From the NCBI GenBank assembly GCA_934593275.1, contig CAKTQE010000074.1, positions 1-8,972 on the forward strand: DNA of 8,972 bases. The letters are read 5' to 3'. The notes below the pieces were generated by a model that made no database searches, was not told the origin of the DNA, and worked only from the letters and a program-made list of their open reading frames with translations. Positions within the stretch are counted from its first letter, which is position 1, and every line of letters starts with the position of its first letter. Of the stretch, positions 1-6,345 are shown piece by piece. The translations under genes were made by a program, and so were the position numbers. Origin of the DNA: an uncultured Oscillospiraceae bacterium (GTDB lineage Bacteria > Bacillota > Clostridia > Oscillospirales > Oscillospiraceae).

Positions 1-7
1 GCAAAAA

Positions 8-44
8 CTGTTACCTATGTCTCTTCTCTACCTGTTACCTATGT
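8..44. repeat. Short direct repeat, 13 bp twice, 24-bp period
   Basis: The 13-mer CTGTTACCTATGT occurs at 8-20 and again at 32-44, with a partial third echo just after. The block stops where the composite repeat starts at about 61. It could be the tail of an element lying to the left of the window, but too little is visible to name it. Confidence 0.5.
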
Positions 45-60
45 TACTACTCTATACAAA

Positions 61-485
61 CCTGCCGCCCGCCACGTTGGGTATTCAACCTGTGGGGTTG
101 AATGGTACCACCTAATATACGGAACAATGTAGCGGCGTTGACCCAACGCCATCCAGCCCCGCCGAGGGGCTGGCACCGTGGCAATTACAACCTGTTTGGT
201 TGAACGGTACCACCCCCCGACATGTCATTCCGAGCGAACACAGTGAGTCGAGGAATCCACCCAAGTTGCAGATTTTCCCTTGCGTTGGTACTTTCTGTTA
301 CGTGGTGGATTCCTCCACTCCGCTTGCGCTACGGTCGGAATGACAGACGTTTCTGATTTGGCTGTTACGGATACAAACGTACCACGACTCCGGCCCCTTG
401 GGCCGGGTGGCGGCAGATTGCCGCCGCTACAGTGGGGGTACCTTTTTTTGGTCGTACCATTCACCCCCACAGGTTATACATCCAA
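61..485. repeat. Composite hairpin repeat, copy 1 (end-truncated)
   Basis: Module order: partial outer hairpin, Y (86-112), two-hairpin module in reverse orientation (128-181), Y (188-214), 131-bp MITE-like W (219-349), two-hairpin module in forward orientation (378-431), inverted Y (450-477). Y is a 27-bp unit whose core reads TTGAATGGTACCACC. The first 60 bases are identical to the start of copy 2 at 486. The outer GTAGGGGCGG arm seen in copy 3 is missing at the left, and the right outer hairpin is missing where copy 2 begins. No open reading frame here looks like a real gene: frames run through hairpins and resemble repeat translations. Confidence 0.85.
219..349. mobile_element. 131-bp MITE-like element W, copy 1
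   Basis: This element has long imperfect terminal inverted repeats of about 40 bp. The left arm contains TGTCATTCCGAGCGAA and GAGGAATCCAC. The right arm contains GTGGATTCCTC and TCGGAATGACA. It has no coding capacity. The same element recurs at 644-774 and 1263-1393 at exactly the same length. The copy-1 and copy-2 interiors are nearly identical. Dispersed palindromic repeats of the GTCATTCCGAGCGAA kind are common in gut Firmicute genomes (from memory). Confidence 0.75.
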
Positions 486-643
486 CCTGCCGCCCGCCAC
501 GTTGGGTATTCAACCTGTGGGGTTGAATGGTACCACCTAATATACGGAACAATGTAGCGGCGTTGACCCAACGCCATCCAGCCCCGCCGAGGGGCTGGCA
601 CCGTGGCAAATATAACCCGTTTGGTTGAACGGTACCACCCCCC

Positions 644-774
644 GACATGTCATTCCGAGCGAACGCAGTGAGTCGAGGAATCCACCCAAGTTGCAGATTT
701 TACCTTGCGTTGGTACTTTCTGTCACGTGGTGGATTCCTCCACTCCGCTTGCGCTACGGTCGGAATGACAGACG
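644..774. mobile_element. 131-bp MITE-like element W, copy 2
   Basis: Nearly identical to the element at 219-349, with the same terminal inverted repeats and length. It lies between a Y unit on the left and a T-rich stretch (775-780) on the right. No coding capacity. Confidence 0.75.
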
Positions 775-836
775 TTTTTTGCATTGAGTGTTACAAATTC
801 AAACGTACCACGGTTCCGGCCCTGCGGGCCGGGTGG

Positions 837-899
837 TGGTGCTCCGCGCAGCGAATCAAAATCTATTGATTGCCGGGGGCAATCACACCATAATTCCAT
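837..899. repeat. 63-bp insert inside a hairpin module (copy 2)
   Basis: Modules without the insert read GTGG or ATGG directly into CGGCAGATTGCCGCC. Here 63 bp separate GTGG from CGGCAG. The insert has short terminal inverted repeats (TGGTG and CACCA) and two internal palindromes, GATTGCC/GGCAATC and AATCAA/TTGATT. An essentially identical insert sits at 1456-1518. Confidence 0.7.
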
Positions 900-1004
900 C
901 GGCAGATTGCCGCCGCTACAGGGGGTGTCCCATTTTTTTGGTGGTACCGTTCACCCCCACAGGTTATACATCCAACGTGGCGGGCGGCTGGTAGCCGCCC
1001 CTAC

Positions 1005-1089
1005 GATACATTTGTTAAAAATACCCTATATTTTACGTGTCTAATGGCGGTTTTGCGTTTCGAAAAATGCGAAAACATGGTACATTACC
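1005..1089. other. AT-richer spacer between composite repeats 2 and 3
   Basis: An 85-bp stretch unrelated to the repeat modules, containing a small TTTCGAAA palindrome. No gene, promoter or RNA is recognised in it. Confidence 0.4.
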
Positions 1090-1262
1090 GTAGGGGCGGC
1101 AACCTGCCGCCCGCCACGTTGGGTATTCAACCTGTGGGGTTGAATGGTACCACCTAATATACGGAACAATGTAGCGGCGATGATTCATCGCCATCCAGCC
1201 CCGCCGAGGGGCTGGCACCGTGGCAATTACAACCTGTTTGGTTGAACGGTACCACCCCCCCC

Positions 1263-1393
1263 GACATGTCATTCCGAGCGAACGCAGTGAGTCGAGGAAT
1301 CTTCCCGAGTTGCAAGTTTTATCTTGTGGTGGTTCTTCATCCTACGTGGTGGATTCCTCCACTCCGCTTGCGCTACGGTCGGAATGACAGACG
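1263..1393. mobile_element. 131-bp MITE-like element W, copy 3
   Basis: The ends match the copies at 219 and 644, but the middle, roughly 1300-1350, has diverged while the length is unchanged at 131 bp. The terminal inverted repeats are retained. Confidence 0.75.
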
Positions 1394-1455
1394 TTTTTTT
1401 CATTGAGTGTTACAAATTCAAACGTACCACGATTCCGGCCCTGCGGGCCGGGTGG

Positions 1456-1518
1456 TGGTGCTCCGCGCAGCGAATCAAAATCTATTGATTGCCGGGGGCA
1501 ATCACACCATAATTCCAT
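1456..1518. repeat. 63-bp insert inside a hairpin module (copy 3)
   Basis: Matches the insert at 837-899 in sequence, length and position within the second hairpin of the module. Copies 2 and 3 therefore share one insertion event or have been homogenised. Confidence 0.7.
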
Positions 1519-1651
1519 CGGCAGATTGCCGCCGCTACAGGGGGTGTACCATTTTTTTGGTGGTACCGTTCACCCCCACAGGTTATACATCCCACGTGGC
1601 GGGCGGCAGGATTGCCGCCCCTACATCAAAATTGCAACAAATACCGTAATC

Positions 1652-1712
1652 CGCAAAATGCGGATACAGGGAACCACCCCAAAAACGCACAATTGTCAAT
1701 TGTCAATTTGAG
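1652..1712. repeat. Repeat end module V with TTGACAA heptamers
   Basis: This contains GGATACAGGGAACCACCCC followed by CAATTGTCAATTGTCAA. The same module, expanded, forms the right end of the repeat at 3042-3600 and occurs inverted at its left end. It overlaps the 3' end of gluQ and supplies that gene's stop codon. Confidence 0.7.
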
Positions 1713-2622
1713 AAAAATCGATTCTGATGTCCTCTTTCCGGAGGTTCTCCCAGGAAAAGGTTGCTGCCAGTTCTTTTGCGGAGATGGGGGCGTTGTTGGG
1801 CAGCAGGCCCGCGGTGTGGCCCAGGAGGCCTAGGAGGGCTTCTGGGGACATTTTTGTCCGAATGGCTCCAATATCCATATCCCGGTCCCGTTTGCTCAGG
1901 CGGCGGCCATCCGGGGCCAGCAGCATGGGGACGTGGGCGTAGGTGGGATGGGGGAAGCCGAAAAGCTCCTGCAAATACATCTGCCGGGGGGCAGAGCTGA
2001 GGAGGTCTGAACCCCGGACCACCTCGGTAACGCCGGACTCCCCGTCATCCACGGTGACGGCCAGCTGGTAGACGTAAACCCCATCGGCCCGGCGGACCAC
2101 CATGTCCCCGCAGTCCCGGGCCAGGTTGCTTTCATAGTGGCCCTGGATCCGGTCTTCCAGGCTCCACAGCCGGTCCGGCACCCGGACCCGCCAGGCGGGG
2201 TTTCTCCCAAATGCCGCCTGCTGCACCTCTGTCAGATTCCGGCAAGTGCCGGGGTAGACGTAGGTGCCGTCACTTAAATGGGGGGCGTTGACGCTGTGGA
2301 GCTGACTCCGGGTGCAGTAACAGGGGTAAAGGAGACCCTGCTGCCGCAGCCGGTCAAAATATTCGTCATAAACCCCGCCGCGCTTGCTCTGTGGTTCCGT
2401 CTCCCGGTCCCAGAGAAGACCCAGCCATGTAAGGTCCTGCCGCAGAATTTCTCCGTATTCAAGGCTGGTCCGCTGGGTGTCCAGATCCTCCATCCGCAGC
2501 ACCATTTCCCCGCCCCGGGATTTGACGGAGAGCCAGGCGATCAGGGCCGAGAACACATTGCCCAGGTGCATCCGGCCTGAGGGGGTGGGGGCAAAGCGGC
2601 CTATGGGCGTTACCGGATCCAT
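1696..2622 (-). CDS. gluQ: Glutamyl-Q tRNA(Asp) synthetase
   Basis: GluQRS activates glutamate and attaches it to the queuosine at the wobble position of tRNA(Asp). It is a truncated GluRS paralogue that lacks an anticodon-binding domain. The 308 residues are the usual family length. The HIGH-type motif is HLGN at 19-22, after FAPTPSGR. The glutamate-site segment is RMEDLD at 43-48. Zinc ligands fit Cys101, Cys103, Tyr123 and Cys127, and the KMSKS-like element is LSKRD at 242-246. I chose the ATG at 2622, which overlaps the upstream gene by 13 nt and implies translational coupling. A GTG at 2634 would add four residues, and neither start has a clear Shine-Dalgarno sequence. The last codons (Gln-Ile-Asp-Asn, stop) lie in repeat module V, so the C-terminus was probably reshaped by the repeat. 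Confidence 0.93.
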   Translation of the reverse strand: MDPVTPIGRFAPTPSGRMHLGNVFSALIAWLSVKSRGGEMVLRMEDLDTQRTSLEYGEILRQDLTWLGLLWDRETEPQSKRGGVYDEYFDRLRQQGLLYPCYCTRSQLHSVNAPHLSDGTYVYPGTCRNLTEVQQAAFGRNPAWRVRVPDRLWSLEDRIQGHYESNLARDCGDMVVRRADGVYVYQLAVTVDDGESGVTEVVRGSDLLSSAPRQMYLQELFGFPHPTYAHVPMLLAPDGRRLSKRDRDMDIGAIRTKMSPEALLGLLGHTAGLLPNNAPISAKELAATFSWENLRKEDIRIDFSQIDN

Positions 2623-2960
2623 AGATACCACCACCAGAACAGCCCCGCAATGGCCAGAAGCTCCAAAGCAATGGCAAATTTCAGGCCCACATAGGATTTT
2701 TTCTCCTTTTTGGCCGGTTCCTCCACCTGACGCAGAGCCTCTTCGATCTCCGCCCCGGGCTTCCAGAGTTTCACGTCCTCGTCTTCATCCTCCTGGGTAT
2801 AGCTTCTGGACAGCGGCTCCCGATGCGCCCCGTCCCAGTCCACCGATTCCAGCTCCCCGTCCAAATCCAGGTCCTCCAGCTCTTCCTCCTGCTCGTCCTC
2901 CTCCGCCGCCAACAGCTCCTGCTGCAGCCGCTCCAATTCTTTCCTGGGATCATCAAACAC
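2610..2960 (-). CDS. Small acidic protein with C-terminal membrane anchor
   Basis: No family is recognised. The 116 residues comprise a short helical, coiled-coil-prone N-terminus (about 5-25), a very acidic low-complexity stretch (about 20-65, rich in Glu and Asp), a basic KKEKK patch at 84-88, and one hydrophobic segment at about 93-114 ending in a Trp/Tyr-rich tail. The basic patch before the segment suggests a cytoplasmic N-terminus and a C-terminal anchor. The GTG start follows a strong GGAGGAGG ribosome site with 8-nt spacing, and no in-frame ATG competes. It is the first gene of an operon with gluQ, which starts inside its 3' end. The link to tRNA modification is only by position. Confidence 0.8.
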   Translation of the reverse strand: MFDDPRKELERLQQELLAAEEDEQEEELEDLDLDGELESVDWDGAHREPLSRSYTQEDEDEDVKLWKPGAEIEEALRQVEEPAKKEKKSYVGLKFAIALELLAIAGLFWWWYLWIR

Positions 2961-2990
2961 AGGCCATTCCTCCTCCGTGATTTTTTTCCT

Positions 2991-3019
2991 ATCATACAGG
3001 AATCAGGGCGGAATGTAAA
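2991..3019 (-). promoter_or_regulatory. Sigma-A-type promoter of the small-protein/gluQ operon
   Basis: On the - strand, TTTACA (3019-3014) and TATGAT (2996-2991) are separated by exactly 17 bp. Transcription would start about 24 bases before the GTG at 2960, which fits the strong ribosome site there. The promoter lies just outside the repeat that ends at 3042. Confidence 0.7.
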
Positions 3020-3041
3020 GAGAAATCCGCCGGGGGAATTG

Positions 3042-3600
3042 GAGTTGACAGTTGACAGTTTTTTCCCAATTGACAATTGTGCGGGTATCGGGTGGTTCCG
3101 TGTATCCGCAGGAGTTGTTTTTGCCACGTTGGGTATATAACCTGTTAGGGTGAATGGTATCACCCAAAACATGGTATACCCACTGTAGCGGCGGCAATCT
3201 GCCGCCATCCGGCCCGCAGGGCCGGAATCGTGGTACGTTTGTATTTGTATCGTCCAACGGAAAAACGTTTGTCATTATATGGGGTGATACCATTCACCCA
3301 AACAGGTTGTATTTCCAACGGTGCCAGCCCCTCGCCGGGGCTGGATGGCGATGAATCATCGCCGCTACATTGTTCCGTGTATAGGGTAGTACCATTCACC
3401 CACACAGGTTGTATTTGCCACGTGGCGGGCGGCAGATTGCCGCCCCTACATGCCCGTCCGATGGGATACCGTTGGATTGATACGGCTCAATAGGCTGTTC
3501 GGATACACGGAACCACCCCAAAAATACACAATTGTCAATTGTCCATTGTCAATTGTCAATTGGGAATAACTGTCAACTGTCCACTGTCAACTGTCAACTA
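3042..3600. repeat. Composite hairpin repeat, copy 4 (inverted, about 559 bp)
   Basis: The outer ends are inverted copies of module V: heptamer arrays of TTGACAG and TTGACAA flanking a shared GGTGGTTCCGTGTATCCG segment, about 3099-3116 on the left and its complement near 3500 on the right. Inside are Y (3138-3164), a reverse two-hairpin module (3184-3237), inverted Y (3283-3309), a forward two-hairpin module (3315-3369), inverted Y (3385-3411) and an outer hairpin ending at 3449. The order is the reverse complement of copy 3. W is missing except for about 10 bp of its end (3266-3275), and so is the 63-bp insert. No gene is visible in this stretch. Confidence 0.85.
3528..3600. repeat. Heptamer tandem arrays
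   Basis: Two arrays with 7-bp periodicity. The first repeats the unit TTGACAA (read on the - strand) and the second repeats TTGACAG, each with one TGGACA variant. The left-end counterpart at 3043-3080 holds fewer units, so the arrays have expanded or contracted since the element formed. Each unit contains TTGACA, a perfect -35 hexamer. Confidence 0.75.
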
Positions 3601-3603
3601 AAA

Positions 3604-3643
3604 AACCACGGGTGGCCCTAACGGAATGGGGCAACCCGTGGTT
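3604..3643 (-). terminator. Bidirectional intrinsic terminator after IMP dehydrogenase
   Basis: A perfect 10-bp stem pairs AACCACGGGT (3604-3613) with ACCCGTGGTT (3634-3643). An inner GCCC/GGGC helix extends it past a single mismatch. A T-run follows on the - strand (complement of 3598-3605) and another on the + strand (3646-3651). It sits 6 bp past the - strand stop codon at 3650. Confidence 0.9.
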
Positions 3644-3649
3644 GGTTTT

Positions 3650-5155
3650 TTACTTTGCCTGGCTGGAGGAACGCAGCGTTACATCATGGTAGCCGCCTTC
3701 TACGATGGAGACGGAGGATACCAGGGTCAGCTTGGCGTCCCGCTGGAGGTCGGGGATGGTGATGACGCCTACGTTGCACATGGTGGAGCGGACCTTGTAG
3801 AGGGAAGCTTCCACGTTGTCGTGGAGGGGTCCTGCGTAGGTGACGTAGGAGTCTACGCCCTCTTCAAAGCTCAGCTTGGTGGCACCGCCCAAATCATAAC
3901 GCTGCCAGTTCCGGGCGCGGTTGCTGCCCTCGCCCCAGTATTCTTTCATGTAGGCACCGTTCACCATGACCTTGGGGGTGGGGCCTTCGTCAAAGCGGGC
4001 GAAGTACCGGCCCAGCATCAGGAAGTCCGCGCCCATGGCCAGAGCCAGGGTCATGTGGTAATCGTGGACAATGCCGCCGTCGGAGCAGATGGGTACATAC
4101 ACGCCGGTCTCCTGGAAATACTGGTCTCTGGCAGCCGCCACTTCAATGAGGGCCGTGGCCTGGCCCCGGCCAATGCCCTTGGTCTCCCGGGTGATGCAGA
4201 TGGAGCCGCCGCCGATGCCCACCTTTACAAAGTCCGCGCCGGCCTCGGCCAGGAACCGGAAGCCGTCCCGGTCTACCACGTTGCCGGCACCGATCTTCAC
4301 GGTGTCGCCGTAGGTTTTCCGCACCCACTCGATGGTCTTTTTCTGCCAGCAGGTGTAGCCCTCGGAGGAGTCAATGACCAGCACGTCCACACCGGCTTCC
4401 AGCAGAGCGGGGATCCGGGTCTCATAGTCCCGGGTGTTGATGCCCGCGCCTACCAGATACCGCTTCTGGTTGTCCAGCAGCTCCAGGGGGTTGGCCTTAT
4501 GGGAGGCGTAGTCCTTGCGGAAGACGAAATACAGCAGATGGTCGTTTTCGTCCACAATGGGCAGGCTGTTCAGCTTGTTTTCCCAGATGATATCGTTGGC
4601 CTCTTTCAGAGTGGTCTCTGCCGGGGCCGTTACCAGCTTTTCCCGGGGAGTCATAAAGGAGGAAACCTTGTCCGTAGGCTCCATGCGGCTGACCCGGTAG
4701 TCCCGGCTGGACACGATGCCCAGGAGCTTGCCGTTGGCGGTGCCGTCATGGGTGATGGCCACGGTGGAGAAGCCGTTTTTAGCTTTCAGGGCCAGCACGT
4801 CTGCCAGGGTGTTTTCCGGGGTCAGGTTGGAAGCGGAGGTCACGAAGCCCGCCTTGTGGTGCTTGACCTTGGAAACCATAGCCGCCTGGCTCTCAATGGA
4901 CTGGGAGCCGTAAATAAAGCTGATGCCGCCCTCTTTGGCCAGGGCAATGGCCAGGGTGTCGTTGGACACGGACTGCATGACCGCGGAGGTCAGCGGGATA
5001 TTCAGGGAGATCGCCGGCTCCTCCTGGCCCTTCCGGTATTTTACCAGGGGGGTCCGCAGGCTCACCCGGTCCGGGATGCACTCCTCGGACGTATAGCCGG
5101 GCACCAGCAGGTACTCGCTAAAGGTGTGGCTGGGTTCGGGATAGTAATAGGCCAT
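3650..5155 (-). CDS. guaB: IMP dehydrogenase, Tritrichomonas-like subtype
   Basis: It oxidises IMP to XMP with NAD+, the committed step of GTP synthesis in the cytoplasm. The 501 residues have the standard plan: a TIM barrel interrupted by two CBS domains at about 105-220. The catalytic loop is [12 protein letters not shown] (313-324), with Cys320 as the nucleophile. The mobile flap holds the catalytic pair Arg419-Tyr420 within NWQRYDLGG. Other IMP-site elements are SDGGI (358-362) and LGRYFARF (381-388). The loop and flap wording, plus KEYWGEG and EEGVDSYV, closely match Tritrichomonas foetus IMPDH as I remember it, not the common bacterial GuaB (GIGPGSICTTR). The start is a good ATG with GAGGAGGAA six bases upstream. 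The gene is 58 bp behind yitT and may be cotranscribed with it. Confidence 0.93.
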   Translation of the reverse strand: MAYYYPEPSHTFSEYLLVPGYTSEECIPDRVSLRTPLVKYRKGQEEPAISLNIPLTSAVMQSVSNDTLAIALAKEGGISFIYGSQSIESQAAMVSKVKHHKAGFVTSASNLTPENTLADVLALKAKNGFSTVAITHDGTANGKLLGIVSSRDYRVSRMEPTDKVSSFMTPREKLVTAPAETTLKEANDIIWENKLNSLPIVDENDHLLYFVFRKDYASHKANPLELLDNQKRYLVGAGINTRDYETRIPALLEAGVDVLVIDSSEGYTCWQKKTIEWVRKTYGDTVKIGAGNVVDRDGFRFLAEAGADFVKVGIGGGSICITRETKGIGRGQATALIEVAAARDQYFQETGVYVPICSDGGIVHDYHMTLALAMGADFLMLGRYFARFDEGPTPKVMVNGAYMKEYWGEGSNRARNWQRYDLGGATKLSFEEGVDSYVTYAGPLHDNVEASLYKVRSTMCNVGVITIPDLQRDAKLTLVSSVSIVEGGYHDVTLRSSSQAK

Positions 5156-5183
5156 TTTTCGTTCCTCCTCGAAGTATTTACAT

Positions 5184-5212
5184 ATTGTATATATCTGCTC
5201 TTGAAAGAGACA
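5184..5212 (-). promoter_or_regulatory. Possible weak promoter before IMP dehydrogenase
   Basis: An AT-rich patch contains a TACAAT -10-like hexamer (5189-5184, - strand), but the matching -35 position reads TGTCTC, a poor match. A small palindrome, CTCTTGAAAGAG, lies at 5198-5209. No terminator separates this gene from yitT, so readthrough from the yitT promoter may be the main source of transcript. Confidence 0.25.
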
Positions 5213-5213
5213 C

Positions 5214-6125
5214 TTACACCGTTTTTCCGTCGCCTTGGTCCAGCACCGGCACCACTTCCTGGCCCTGCTTGGAATAGTGACGGAAATTGCCCACGACCTC
5301 CGTGACCTGGCTCATAATGGCGAAGGTATGGGGGTAATTTTTGACGATCTGGGAAAGGATGCCCATCTGACTGTTGTTCACCACGCACATGACGATGTCC
5401 ACTTCTTTCCCATTGTACATGCCCTTGGCGGGGAACACCGTGGCCGTGTGGTGAAGCTTGCTGATGATCTCTTTGCTAATTTCCTCCGGGTAATTGGTGA
5501 CGATCTCAAAACGCACGGCACTGCGTCCGTTTTTGAGAAACCGCTCCGCCATGGTGGAGGTGGCAAAGGAATAGAGAATGCACAGCAGCACCGGCTCCAT
5601 TTTGAAATCATAGACAAAGTAGCTGGATACCGCTACCAGGGCATTCATGACGAAGCTCAGGCCGTAAACGCTCTTCTCCGGATTTTTATTATGGATGATG
5701 GCCGCCACAAAGTCGGTACCGCCGGTGTAGGCACTGGCTTTCATCAGGATGCCGTAGATATAACCCATGATGAGGCCCGCCGTCAGAGGCCCTAAAATAT
5801 GGCTGGTGCCGTTGGCGGTGGAGTAGGCAACGGCGGACAAATCCACCTTGTCAAAAATCAGCAGTCCCACGGAGAACACCACCACATACACCATGCTCCG
5901 GGCGGCAATGGGCTTGCTCACTTTCAAATAAACGATCATCGCCAGCGGGATATTGATCAGCAGGCTCAGATAGCCCACGCTGATACCGCTGACGTATTGG
6001 ATCATGGTGCAGATGCCGTTCAGCCCCGAGGGGGCGAAGGCGTTTGGAAACACGAACAGCTCATAGTTCAAAGCCGCCAGCAAGGCCACCGCAGCGATGA
6101 CAAAATAGGTCCATACACGTTTCAT
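5214..6125 (-). CDS. yitT: YitT-family membrane protein (DUF161/DUF2179)
   Basis: The protein has 303 residues. The N-terminal half has several membrane segments (about 5-25, 45-68, 78-97, 110-132 and 150-178) and family motifs [12 protein letters not shown] (about 27-38) and [11 protein letters not shown]. The C-terminal part from about residue 200 is the soluble DUF2179-type domain ([11 protein letters not shown], then [16 protein letters not shown]). The transported substrate is not established for the family. I start it at the ATG at 6125. The open frame extends upstream to 6281, but that part covers the promoter and a structured leader. The ribosome site (AGAGG about 13 bases upstream) is weak. 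It is divergent from dnaA and followed closely by the IMP dehydrogenase gene. Confidence 0.88.
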   Translation of the reverse strand: MKRVWTYFVIAAVALLAALNYELFVFPNAFAPSGLNGICTMIQYVSGISVGYLSLLINIPLAMIVYLKVSKPIAARSMVYVVVFSVGLLIFDKVDLSAVAYSTANGTSHILGPLTAGLIMGYIYGILMKASAYTGGTDFVAAIIHNKNPEKSVYGLSFVMNALVAVSSYFVYDFKMEPVLLCILYSFATSTMAERFLKNGRSAVRFEIVTNYPEEISKEIISKLHHTATVFPAKGMYNGKEVDIVMCVVNNSQMGILSQIVKNYPHTFAIMSQVTEVVGNFRHYSKQGQEVVPVLDQGDGKTV

Positions 6126-6161
6126 TTTCCGCTTTTTACCTCTATTAAACAGATATTTCCG

Positions 6162-6212
6162 GTGTCCGGCCTGTGGAAAACTGGCCCCACCCGGATTTGA
6201 CCCGGGGGACAC
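6162..6212 (-). ncRNA. Candidate structured leader: compact three-way junction before yitT
   Basis: On the - strand, GTGTCC (6212-6207) pairs with GGACAC (6167-6162). Inside, CCCGG (6206-6202) pairs with CCGGG (6194-6190) around a 7-nt loop GTCAAAT, and GGCC (6186-6183) pairs with GGCC (6171-6168) around an 11-nt loop. Junction linkers are 0, 3 and 0 nt. It would sit at the 5' end of the yitT transcript. It matches no riboswitch class I know. The first inner hairpin and the GTGGGGCCA after it also resemble a tRNA T-arm and acceptor 3' strand, so a tRNA relic is the alternative. Confidence 0.4.
6172..6180 (+). promoter_or_regulatory. DnaA-box-like site in the yitT leader
   Basis: TGTGGAAAA, the complement of TTTTCCACA, is the same 9-mer found twice at the dnaA promoter. 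It falls in the large loop of the predicted leader structure, so its presence could be coincidence. Confidence 0.35.
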
Positions 6213-6225
6213 TTGTTGATATAAT

Positions 6226-6254
6226 ACTATAGCATAGCCCGGATAAGGGGTCAA
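6226..6254 (-). promoter_or_regulatory. Sigma-A-type promoter of yitT
   Basis: On the - strand, TTGACC (6254-6249) and TATAGT (6231-6226) are separated by 17 bp. Both hexamers are 5/6 matches to consensus. The start site would be near 6219, giving a leader of about 95 nt that begins with the three-way-junction candidate. Confidence 0.75.
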
Positions 6255-6332
6255 GAGGGAATCTTCCCCCCTCAGGGGCAAAGATTTTGGGAAAAAACCA
6301 TGGGTTTTTGGTCATCCTTTCTATACAGACCC

Positions 6333-6341
6333 TGTGGAAAA
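6333..6341 (+). promoter_or_regulatory. DnaA-box-like site upstream of dnaA promoter
   Basis: TGTGGAAAA, one mismatch from the perfect box TGTGGATAA, lies five bases before the -35 hexamer. Paired with the site at 6354 it suggests autoregulation by DnaA, as known in other bacteria. Confidence 0.6.
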
Positions 6342-6345
6342 GTGG

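Larger units (their letters stand above)
486..1004. repeat. Composite hairpin repeat, copy 2
   Basis: Same module order as copy 1: Y (511-537), reverse two-hairpin module (553-606), Y (613-639), W (644-774), forward two-hairpin module (804-920, interrupted by a 63-bp insert), inverted Y (940-966) and an outer hairpin ending CCGCCCCTAC at 1004. The left edge lacks the GTAGGGGCGG arm and is fused directly to the truncated right end of copy 1. Confidence 0.85.
1090..1624. repeat. Composite hairpin repeat, copy 3 (most complete)
   Basis: The left end begins GTAGGGGCGGCAACCTGCCG and the right end is its near inverted complement, ending GCCGCCCCTAC. This gives terminal inverted repeats of about 65 bp that take in the outer hairpin and the Y unit. 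Internal order: Y (1128-1154), reverse two-hairpin module (1170-1223), Y (1230-1256), W (1263-1393), forward two-hairpin module with 63-bp insert (1423-1539), inverted Y (1559-1585). The reverse module here has the stem GGCGATGATTCATCGCC, where copies 1 and 2 have GGCGTTGACCCAACGCC. Confidence 0.88.

Noticed and set aside
61..1004. CRISPR array
   Set aside because: The repeats are long, palindromic, mixed in orientation and hundreds of bases apart, with no regular unique spacers and no cas genes.
940..1585. T-box-like sequence GGTGGTACCG in the inverted Y units
   Set aside because: It resembles the T-box antiterminator motif, but there is no Stem I, specifier loop or downstream + strand amino-acid gene. 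The motif belongs to a repeat present in both orientations.
784..1711. Paired open frames (GPGGGAPRSESKSIDC-type peptides) at 784-1044 and 1403-1711
   Set aside because: They recur only because the repeat recurs. The frames run through hairpins and the 63-bp insert, lack ribosome sites, and give Gly/Pro/Arg-rich translations.
3626..5305. 559-codon + strand frame opposite IMP dehydrogenase
   Set aside because: It is the antisense shadow of a GC-rich gene. The - strand product has full IMPDH motifs, and the + frame has no recognisable domain and overlaps the terminator.
6126..6281. Upstream extension of yitT by 52 codons
   Set aside because: It covers the promoter and the tRNA-like or structured leader, and is not membrane-protein-like. 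The family N-terminus fits the ATG at 6125.
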